From Neisseria dentiae (GTDB lineage Bacteria; Pseudomonadota; Gammaproteobacteria; Burkholderiales; Neisseriaceae): a DNA stretch of 64,000 nt. Each line of letters begins with the position of its first letter. Positions within the stretch are counted from its first letter, which is position 1. This document shows, one piece after another, positions 48,437-58,000 of the stretch. A program made the position numbers and the translations under genes. The DNA is taken from contig NZ_CP059570.1 of NCBI RefSeq assembly GCF_014055005.1, positions 1,426,001 through 1,490,000 on the forward strand, read 5' to 3'. The notes beneath the pieces are model-generated. The model ran no database searches. It was given only the letters and a program-made list of their open reading frames with translations, and was not told where the DNA came from.

Positions 48437-51400
48437 CTAAACGACACCATATTTTGTTTTAAGCGCTTCGTATTTGGCCTGCACTTCTGAACTGCTTGCG
48501 CCGGTTGCAATTTCAACTGATTCTCCGATGAACAGATTTCGCCAAACATTCGCAACATGGTTGGTGCCAAATCGAACAGCATCAATAGATTTGGCTTGAG
48601 TAAGCATGCCGATATACCACTTATTGAACTCAAGTAAATTCGTTGATTTAGGCAGCACGCCGTTGATCGTGAATCCGTTAGACGGGTAGGCAATCCAGCC
48701 CAAGCCATCTTCTGATAAAGCTGCATTACCAACGGCAACAGGCGAACCCGATAACATGGAAATGACAATTGCCACAGAACCTGTGGTTCCACCTGCAAAT
48801 ACCTTGAACGGGAATATAATTGTGCTGCTTTCTTCCCCAACCAACAGGTTATCAACTCGGATAAATCGGCCAGCGATAGTATTTCCATTAGGAAGCGATG
48901 TTTTAACCGCCTTAAATGTTCCATCATTAACAACCATACCCGACCAATCGGCTGCATCAGCGCGCGTTTCAACATTTTTTGCGGAAACAAGCACAACACT
49001 TCCACTATCTGCCGATACAGAATTTGCGCCAATTTCTGCATTTGTCATGCTGAATACTGCGTTCTTGTCAGTAGTCGGCGTTGGTGTCGTCGTGCTGGGT
49101 TGAGTGTTCGAATTATCGCCTGTTCCAGCGCCACCAGTACCACCTGCGCCACCTGTTCCAGTACCGCTGTCAGTTCCGCCAGTACCTGCATTGCTGCCGC
49201 TGCCGCCATTGATAAGCTCCGGCTTGGCTTTTGCTATTGCTCGCAAAGATGCAGCGATTGTCTCGGCAGGGCTTAAAGAGCGATTATGTATCTCAACACC
49301 CTCAAAGGTATCAGCACTTACTTGTCCGTTGCCGTTCCATGCTGCACCGAAGTTAATGTATGTCGCGCCCGGTTCGGCATTCAGGGCGATAATGTATGTT
49401 TTGCCAATGCTAAGCTCTTCTAGGTTGTAAGGCTTGCCGTCAACATAGATGCCGTTTGTTTTAGTGAATTTGAATTTGGTTGCATCTGAACCCTGAATAG
49501 CAACCGCGCCGCCTGAAATAACAGAATCAACTTCATTCTCAGTTTTACCAAAACCAATAATCGGCAAGCCGGTTGTGATTCGAGAAGATGTGCCAAGCGA
49601 AACAATCTTCATCGGGAAAATGATCGTGCTAATTGATGTCGTTGCCCTGTTCATCTTCAGGCGCGGATAGACGCCGGCAGACGCCATGTCACGTTTCAGA
49701 CGGGAACGCATATACTTAGGCGATGCAGCAGTATCAACAATAGATGTCCAACCAACAGGCGGGTAGCCGCCAGCCTGAACAACAATTGAGAATCCATCAG
49801 AAGACTGAATAGAATCAGCGGTAGCGCCATCCCAGTTAAGAACAATAGATGAATCAGGTGCTGTAACCGTAGCAGTAGGCAGCGTATAGGAATCTTCCCA
49901 AATATTGCCGCCAACAGGCGTGCTGGGTTGAGTGCTGGGGTTAGCAGGGTCTTTAGATGTGGCGTTTGTTGTTGCCCCATCATAAGTAATAATGTCGCCG
50001 TTTGAATCTTTAACGCGGTTGTTGTAAACGTTAATATTCGAAGCAGGAACGGTGTTGCGGGTAATAAACAATGCTTTAACCTGATCAGCCGTGCTTGCTG
50101 TATTCCAAATATTATTCATAACTTCTAAGAACTGCTTTGAAGCACCGGCAGAAGAAACCAAACGGATTTGCTGCTTGGTTACCATCGGCATATTGATGGT
50201 ATTGCCGTTAAACTTGATAAGCGGGCGGGTTTCGCACTCAAGGTTAAGGATATTTACCCATGCATCATTTTTTCGAGTGGTGATTGTATTTCCCGAAACC
50301 TCAAGCAAACCGCCCGTAACACCTGACTGATTCTTCTCTTGAAAAGAGAACGGAACATCGCGTATTTCATCAAAATCAATATTGTTGTTTTTGAGAACAA
50401 AGTTACCAAGCCCGTTATAAGCAGTAGTTTCACTATATCCAAAAAAGATATTGTGAACGCTCTTGCCCTTGATTGTATTGCCGCTAACATCGCAGTTCAA
50501 ACGAACATGGGTAGCCTGTTCGTTGTTGCGAATTTCAATAACACGGTGGATTCCTCGACCGTCCCATTCAATACCTGAAATGTTGTTGTTTCGGATAATG
50601 ATTGAAACGTTATCCGGCTGGTTTTTCCACGGTTGAGATGCTTGAGATTTATTCTCGATTCGAACCGCCGTATAGCGGTAATAGTCAGAATTTCTGTGAT
50701 TCGTCCAGTCGGTATGTTCATCATCAAGGGTTAGTCGGAAAGTTCCGTCCTGAATAAACACATTGTTTTCAATAACAATGTTTCGCATAGGGAACCCGCG
50801 AGATTCAATTGCACAGCCGAAGAACCGGTCTCCCTCGCTTCGGTTATCGCGTACTTCGTAGTCGTATGCATCGTGGGAATCAATGCCCTTGCGGTAGTTT
50901 TTGCGGGTTGTATTACCAATAACCTTGATACCAACGTTTACGCTATTCGAGAACGCGCAAATGCCATAGCCAGTTCCGCCGTCGGCTTCGTGGCCGTTGT
51001 ATTCGCAGGTGTTTGAAAGAACACGAGTACCGACTTGGTTTTGAATCAGAATACCAGCCACGCGGTTATGGTGCGCATGGCAGTTCTGCACGGTATTGTT
51101 CAAACCGTGGCTCTTAATTGAATCAACGCTCAATGTTCCGTTTTTAACGGCCGCATTTTCCTGTTTCAATGCGTCGCTCGTCGCGCCAAAAAAGATACCG
51201 GCTCTGTTTGCGCCACTGGCTTCAACTGAATCAACTAAGTTATTATTTGAGTTTTGAATGTTGATACACGAAACGCAGCCAAAGTAGCTTTGGCCTTTGC
51301 GGTAAAACTCCCCTTCGTATCGGATAGAAAAGTCTTTTAGCGTTTTGTTGTGTACGCCATCAACCAAAATACCGCACTCTGAACGGGCATCTGTTTCATT

Positions 51401-51991
51401 GGTATTTGAATCCCAGTCGAACTTTTGCGCCCAATCAAAAGTAATAACGGTATTGCCCTTGCCTTTACCAATAATGCCTTTAAGGTTCGGGTATTCCGTT
51501 GGTGTGATGCGGATTTGTGATGTGATTTTGTATGTGCCAGCTTCAAGATACGCGAAGTCTGCCGCGTCGTTTGCGGCTCGCAGAATGTTAAGCAGGTCAA
51601 ACTCTGTTGTCCCGATAGGCGCGGGCGTTGTTCCGCCATTGGGAAATGTTAACGTTCGAACATAGGCATCAACGGCAGCTTTAACAGCGCCACTAAGAAT
51701 ATAAGCATCAACAGCTGATTTTGCCGCGCCGCCAATAGTGCTGGAAATTCTCGCATCAACGCTGCTTAATGCGTCTTGCTCGATTTTTTTGTAATACTCG
51801 CCAAGCGCAGCATCATTAATGTTTCCATCGTCCCGCTGTATTTTTGCAAGATTGGTAACAACATTGTTAATGCTGTCTGAAATATTTTTCAGTTCCGTAT
51901 CAAGCGCCAACGGTTCAATCTTTGAGCGGCTGGTGCTGTACGATGAATTGGAAAACCGTGTGATAGGGTTATACTTGTTCGGTTGTGCCAT
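48437..51991 (-). CDS. Tail spike with right-handed beta-helix and duplicated C-terminal module
   Basis: A 1184-residue protein from ATG 51991 (MAQPNKYNPI); an ATG at 52006 lies inside the upstream terminator stem. Residues 1-110 form the virion-binding part. Residues about 130-650 are rich in short beta turns (VQNCHAHHNRVAGILIQN, VRDNRSEGDRFFGCAI) of a pectate-lyase-like beta-helix, which usually binds or cuts surface polysaccharide. After a linker (about 687) come two similar modules, 692-925 and 975-1184, separated by a Gly/Thr-rich linker (930-973). Receptor unknown; capsule or lipooligosaccharide is likely. Confidence 0.85.
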   Translation of the reverse strand: MAQPNKYNPITRFSNSSYSTSRSKIEPLALDTELKNISDSINNVVTNLAKIQRDDGNINDAALGEYYKKIEQDALSSVDARISSTIGGAAKSAVDAYILSGAVKAAVDAYVRTLTFPNGGTTPAPIGTTEFDLLNILRAANDAADFAYLEAGTYKITSQIRITPTEYPNLKGIIGKGKGNTVITFDWAQKFDWDSNTNETDARSECGILVDGVHNKTLKDFSIRYEGEFYRKGQSYFGCVSCINIQNSNNNLVDSVEASGANRAGIFFGATSDALKQENAAVKNGTLSVDSIKSHGLNNTVQNCHAHHNRVAGILIQNQVGTRVLSNTCEYNGHEADGGTGYGICAFSNSVNVGIKVIGNTTRKNYRKGIDSHDAYDYEVRDNRSEGDRFFGCAIESRGFPMRNIVIENNVFIQDGTFRLTLDDEHTDWTNHRNSDYYRYTAVRIENKSQASQPWKNQPDNVSIIIRNNNISGIEWDGRGIHRVIEIRNNEQATHVRLNCDVSGNTIKGKSVHNIFFGYSETTAYNGLGNFVLKNNNIDFDEIRDVPFSFQEKNQSGVTGGLLEVSGNTITTRKNDAWVNILNLECETRPLIKFNGNTINMPMVTKQQIRLVSSAGASKQFLEVMNNIWNTASTADQVKALFITRNTVPASNINVYNNRVKDSNGDIITYDGATTNATSKDPANPSTQPSTPVGGNIWEDSYTLPTATVTAPDSSIVLNWDGATADSIQSSDGFSIVVQAGGYPPVGWTSIVDTAASPKYMRSRLKRDMASAGVYPRLKMNRATTSISTIIFPMKIVSLGTSSRITTGLPIIGFGKTENEVDSVISGGAVAIQGSDATKFKFTKTNGIYVDGKPYNLEELSIGKTYIIALNAEPGATYINFGAAWNGNGQVSADTFEGVEIHNRSLSPAETIAASLRAIAKAKPELINGGSGSNAGTGGTDSGTGTGGAGGTGGAGTGDNSNTQPSTTTPTPTTDKNAVFSMTNAEIGANSVSADSGSVVLVSAKNVETRADAADWSGMVVNDGTFKAVKTSLPNGNTIAGRFIRVDNLLVGEESSTIIFPFKVFAGGTTGSVAIVISMLSGSPVAVGNAALSEDGLGWIAYPSNGFTINGVLPKSTNLLEFNKWYIGMLTQAKSIDAVRFGTNHVANVWRNLFIGESVEIATGASSSEVQAKYEALKTKYGVV

Positions 51992-51993
51992 AA

Positions 51994-52025
51994 TAAAAAT
52001 ACCCATGTATTAATTTCATGGGTAT
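51994..52025 (-). terminator. Terminator between the polyvalent protein and tail spike genes
   Basis: ATACCCATG (51999-52007) and CATGGGTAT (52017-52025) pair across 9 nt; on the minus strand TTTTTATT follows, ending three bases before the tail-spike ATG. Confidence 0.8.
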
Positions 52026-52037
52026 TCTATTGACCGA

Positions 52038-52056
52038 TTAATCAGTTTCAGATTCG
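52038..52056 (-). promoter_or_regulatory. Phage intergenic motif, copy C
   Basis: CTGAAACTGATTAA on the minus strand; the TAA is the stop codon of the polyvalent protein. Confidence 0.45.
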
Positions 52057-55000
52057 CGGCGGCCTAATTGTCTTTGAAGTTCTTTTATATGCTCGCGTCG
52101 TGATTCGATTTTTGAACGCTTGGAATCGTCCGTTAATCTGTTATCCCGACTGATGCGGCGCATATCTGCCTGAGCTTCGCGTATCTGATACCGAATATAC
52201 CGCGCCTTTCTCGCCTTAAGCTCTGCGGGGTCTTCTCCGCGTATCTTAACGCCAACCGAACCAAGCGCGGCGCGGTATAACTGCTTGCCGTCTCCGCGCG
52301 AATCTGTTCCCGTATAGCCCATATACTCAAGCACATCTGCAAACTTCGTACCCTCAAACTGGTTTTTCAGGCCGTCTAAAACGTTGTTGGTGTGATACGA
52401 GTATGGAACGCCAACGCTTGCAGGCAGCCATTGGGAAGCAAGCCATTTGCCGTATGTTTTCGCTTTCTCTTCCGTTGATTGGTAATCCTTGACAACTTCC
52501 TTGCCTGTAAAGGTGTCTTTGTTTGCAAGCAAAGCAAGCGTATGGTTTATAACGGGTCCGTTCGGCGTCAACCATTGCGGCAGCGGAATGCCGCCCATTT
52601 GGTTTTGCGTATCGGCAAAATCGCCAAGCGGCAACCATCGGTAAACATCAATAAACATCGGCTTGCCGTCCAAATCATTCCACGGCAGGCGGATAAGTTT
52701 TGGCGTTCCGAAAATGGTATAGCCTTTTTGGTATTCAGGCATATTTTCGCGCTCTTCCTCTTCGTCCGCATCTTCGCCCATCAGCAGGTAAGACATCGCA
52801 TTAATGCCGTACATCAGCAAAGTAACGGCCAACATTCTGTGCGGTCGGGTCAATGCAAGACGCGCCATTGCGGGAACAGCTTTGTAGGTGTAACTGATAA
52901 ACGGCAGTATGCCCAAGTCTCGCACCTTGCGGATTGTCGGCGGAACATCTGCATAGTCGAACATAAACGTATAGGCATAATCCGCCGCTTCTTTGGGGTT
53001 CAATCCACGGTCTCGCGCCATTTTGTATAAAGCCATGCGGAATACTTCATCTTCGGCGCGGTAGGAATCTTGTGCGAACTTGGCCGTCTTGCTCACAACT
53101 TGGCCTGTCAATTTATCCGCCAGTTTGATTGCACGGGTAATAAGCAGGTCGGTAAGCTGCCCGTCTGAAACATTGTTTATGCCAACGAACATTTCTTTAA
53201 TGCCCGCAACGTCAACAGCTTCACCGACAAGGCCATGCTCAAGCGCTTCCTGATAAAGTGCGTTCTTATCCTTAACCGCAATTGCGCCTGCCGCAATGTC
53301 TTTGGGTGTTGCCCCTGCCGTCTGCGTCATAACGATATTGCTTACCACGTTATTAACGTGCGCAACTGGGTTGTAAACAGTCTTGGTAATCTTCCACCAG
53401 CCAAGCATTGAACGCCATATTTTTTGCATCACGCCATCAACATAAAATTGGTTTCTAAGCGCAACTTCAACGTGCGGGTGTACATACATTCCAGCCAATG
53501 CGCCGTAGCGTTTCACGCCGCCAGTATCCGCAATAACCGCATCAGAAACACGAACCCAGCCGTCAACTGGCGTAATGCTTGCCAAGTTTTCATCTGATGC
53601 AATGCGCTTAAACAACATACCTTTGGCAATATCCGACTGCGTCCTAATATAGCCAACAGAAAAGCGTAGCATGGCGTCGCGCTCTTCTCCCATTGCTGTG
53701 CGCTCTTCCCGTGTAAAGTCGCGCCACATCAAAACCTTGTTTGCTTTTTGGCCTTTTGTTCCGTAGTCTTCGCGGATTTCAAACCCTTGCGCTTCGTATT
53801 TTTCAACTTCGCCACGATTAACTTCTTTGAACAGGCCGCGCCCTTTAAGGTGTTTGCCCGCAATGGCTTTACCAAGGCCGCCACGCAATGCGCGGTTAAA
53901 CTGCTTTTGCATCTTATCGATGCTCTCAGGCAGCATATCTATCTTGTTATACATACGCGGCAGGTAGGTATCGCGGAACCGTTCGGCACTCTCTTTTGAA
54001 ACCATTTCAAGCGCTACAAGGTCGTCCGTCTGTTGGTTAAATATAGTGCGCACGGTATCGGCCAATTCCTGAATTTTAGGCGTAACTTCCGCACCTTCCG
54101 GCAATTCCTTTTCCAAAACATCAGAAAGCAGCTTCCGTTCCGATTCGGTAAGTTTTTTACCCATTTCAGCTATTTGTTTTGCCGTTCTGCCTGCCGCGTT
54201 AATGCTAGCCATGTGGTCGCGCATGTATTGGGTGAAGTTCTCATGGTATCCGTTTGCCAAACCAGCTTTAGACGCCAGCGGTTTAATCACTTCTCCAAGC
54301 TTATTGTATGCCGCCAAGCCAATTTGAAGCTCTCCAAGCTCGTTAAACAAGACGCGCTCTTTTTTGCTCATGTCGGTATTTCCGCTTGAGTAGAGTATAT
54401 CGTCATTGTCAGCGCTAAATTGGCCATTGTTTCCTGTTGCAGATTTTATTTGATTTGAATTAAATGCAACGTAAATATCTGAAATCGTATCAACTTCATA
54501 ATCTGAATTGTCAGACGTATTTTTAAATATACTTCCGTCTTTTCCTTTTGATTTTGCAGATACAGACAAATCTTCTGTTGTTGAATATTTTTGTTTTCCT
54601 GTTGGGATTCCATAAATTTCATTAGCATTTTTTTCATTAATTACACTTAAGATAAAATCTTCGTCATAATCTGTATTTTCATTTGCATATTTTTCAGCAT
54701 CGTTTAAATTATCAAATCTAGCTTCAAATTCGTTATATTGATTAATAACAATAAATTCACCATATGTTCTTGATTCAGGGGAAACATATTTATCCCACTT
54801 GCTACCGTGAAAGTCCACAATACCGGGGTTGCGAATATTAAGGAAAACATCATAGACGCCGCCGATGCTTCCGAAATCATAACTCTTCGCAACTTTTTCT
54901 ACGCTGGAAAAATAAACCCCTTTCGTTTTTCTGGAGTCGAATATATTAAATCCATACGAATTAGTGCCGTGATACACAACAAGCGGTTCGCCTGTGCGCG

Positions 55001-58000
55001 GATTTATAACCTTAGACGAATTTTCAGGATCATTTTCCCAGTCGCCAAACCAAGACTTAAATTCAGGTGTTCTAACCTGCTTCCATTGGCCGAAAGTTAG
55101 TTCAGTTTCACCGGCATCTCTTGCTTTTTCATAAGCAATCTTTTCATCATCAGATGCGCGGCTATACTGTTCATTTACTTTTCTTTCTTCTGCAAAATAT
55201 TGACCTGCATCAATGCTATCAACGCGCTTAAGCAATCCGAATACCTGCCCATCTGAAAACGTTTCACGGCTAATTCCCAGTACGTCTTTCAGGATGTTTT
55301 TAATTCGGTTAACTACGCGCGACAAGTAACCGTCCAAGCCGTCTTTAAATGCTGCCGGCATGGTTATTCCGTATTTGCGCTCTAATGCTTCTATGTTGTT
55401 TTCCTGTTTGGCAGCATAGAGTTCCGCAATGGCTTCTTCAACGGCGGCAATACGGTTTACGGCTGCCGCATCTTTATCACCGCGCCGTTGTTTCATAATG
55501 GCATCGGTAAGACGCTTAACAGCAGCGTTGCCGTCTGCCTGCTTAAACAGCGACTGCCACTTATCAAAACCATCAACACGGATTTTTTTATGCGCCAGTT
55601 CGTGCCAAGCAACAAACTTAGCTGTGTCTTCATTTTGAATGTTTTCTGCGATAAGCGTTATACGGCCTGTTTGTGGATCAAACCAGCCTTGCGCATTAAG
55701 CAAGTCTTGTGCGTTGTCGGGGCGTGATACATCTGTGCGCGATACAATATCAATCATCGCGGCATTCTTTTTGCCAATTGCAGCAACAACAGCGCTTTCC
55801 AGTTCGGCGATTCTTTCCGATGAAATTTCAGACGGCCTGCTTTCACCACGCTCAAAACGCTTATCAGGATTATTTTTACGGTAGCCTTGCAGGTTCTTTT
55901 CTGTTAGAATCTTGCCAAGCCGCAAGTCTTTAGTGTTTCCGCGATCCATGCCATGAATTTGGGCGCTAGGGGCTAAAGATGGATTTTTGAGAATGTCGGG
56001 CAATCGGAGCCCGAATCTCTCATTAATCCGTGCGGCTTTTGTTTTATCTACATACCTCAACAAGCGGTCATTTGCCCAGCGAAGATATGGCGAACTTGTA
56101 TCTTTGTCATAGGCGTTCACAAGCATATGTGCCTGTAATTCATCGCCTTTCGGTTCAATAACAATACGAACATCATTTCCGCGCACTTTTTCAGGCGCAA
56201 TAAATACCAATCGTCCATCTACCGTATCGGAATCAAACACCATAGCGGGGCTATCAACCCAATCAGGGATTTTCTTCCAAACATCAGCAGTCATCAGCGG
56301 GTGATTTGTCTGTCCGGCAATAACTTTGCCCTCAACAAGACGCAACGGCATATCACCATAGCCAAGCATATCCAAAATATCGGCGCGATCAAGCACGGTA
56401 ACGCCGCCGAATTTATCGGCTTTCGCACCATTAAACAGCTCGTCAATACGCTGCTCATACTTGGTGCGTGTTGGTTCAGAACGGCTATAAATTATTCCGC
56501 TTGATTCTCTGTTTCGTTCTTCAGTTCCGCCCGTGTTTTCGCCAACGCCTGTTTCATCGCTTCGGCTGCCTGCGGGTTGCTGTTCAGTTTCTGAAACAGG
56601 CTCACCAACGGCGGCGTTTGATTCTGATTGGCCGTCTGTGAAGATGTCGCGCTGCTGTTGTTTTCCGTGTTGTCGTTCATAGGTATTAATGCTTTCATTT
56701 AACAATTGTTGTTTATCGGGTGCTCGCGCATCGCCGCCGAACATATCGGCATCGGCTGGGTTGCCTTGCGCTGCAAGCAAATCATAATAGTTTTTAAGCA
56801 ATGTTGTAATGGCTTTCGCACTTCGGCGGTGTTCATCGAAGAATGCCACCAGTTCGCGGGCAACAGGTGATAAGTCATCTTCAAACATTCCTTGCTGCGC
56901 CAAGTAATCAGCAACACTTCCGCCGCTCTCGTGTATCTGATTAATCTTTTCAACGGCAGAAACAATATCGTCCGAAATATCGGCGCTGTGCATGGCGCCA
57001 TCTTTGATATGGTTCTTTGCTTTCGCAATTGTCGGCGCAACCTGCATCATGGCGTTAACCATGTTTTTCATTCCCGCGTCGGTACTCTCAACCATACGGC
57101 TCAATGCAGGGCTATTACCATATGCGCTATACAACATGGCATTGCGAAAACGTCTAACGCCATCTTGGCTTAATTGGCCGTCTGCACCAATCATCTGCGC
57201 CTGAACGGTAGTAGGCATGCTACCTACAAAATCGCGGATAAATCCACGGTTGGCAGGTGTGTTCAACTCCCCGTTGTCAGCCGGAACAAACGTGCCAAAA
57301 TCAGGCAAACGCTCTGCATCTACCCGCGCCTGCTCCAATGCGCTCATACCAAGCCAGCCGCCCTCGTTAGACGCAACGGCGGCTTTATTCGTATCGATAG
57401 ACGCATCAACAAAACGGCGAACCAATATAGGCTTGTTCATTCCCGCAATATCATCAGGATTAAGGCCGAACTGCTCCGCGTTATCAACCAGATACTGGCG
57501 GTAGTTATCGCCGTTGCCCTGTTCGTATGCCTGATTGATTGCCATCACACGGCCATTGCCACCGATAATTGTTTGGCCGTCCGCCGCCAAAGTCGGGGCG
57601 CCTGAATCAATCTGTTTGCTATCACCAAGTAATTCAGGCTCAAGATTGTTTGCAATTTGGTTAATCTGCACCTGCGAAGCGGCGCGGCTGCGGTCTCGAT
57701 ACTGGTTATCGGTATTGGCAACGGCAGGTGTCAACTCGTCCGCGTCCATCAGTTCAAGCGTCGCATCTTGCATTTTCCCATCAAGGAATACGCGCGTTGC
57801 ACGGCCAGCCCGACGCGCCTGATACGCCTGTTCTTCTGCCGACGCTGCAATTGCGCGGGCTGCATCTTCCTGTTCTTTTGCTGAATTACGCATGATGTTA
57901 CTTTGGTTATCATCATACATATTTGCGCCTTGAATAGGCATATCATCATCAAGGCCATTTTGAACAAATGGCTGCCCGTTTGATTCAATGCCTGCGCCCT

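Noticed and set aside
48437..52006. Diversity-generating retroelement as in BPP-1
   Set aside because: No reverse transcriptase gene and no template/variable repeat pair seen in the visible part of the prophage.
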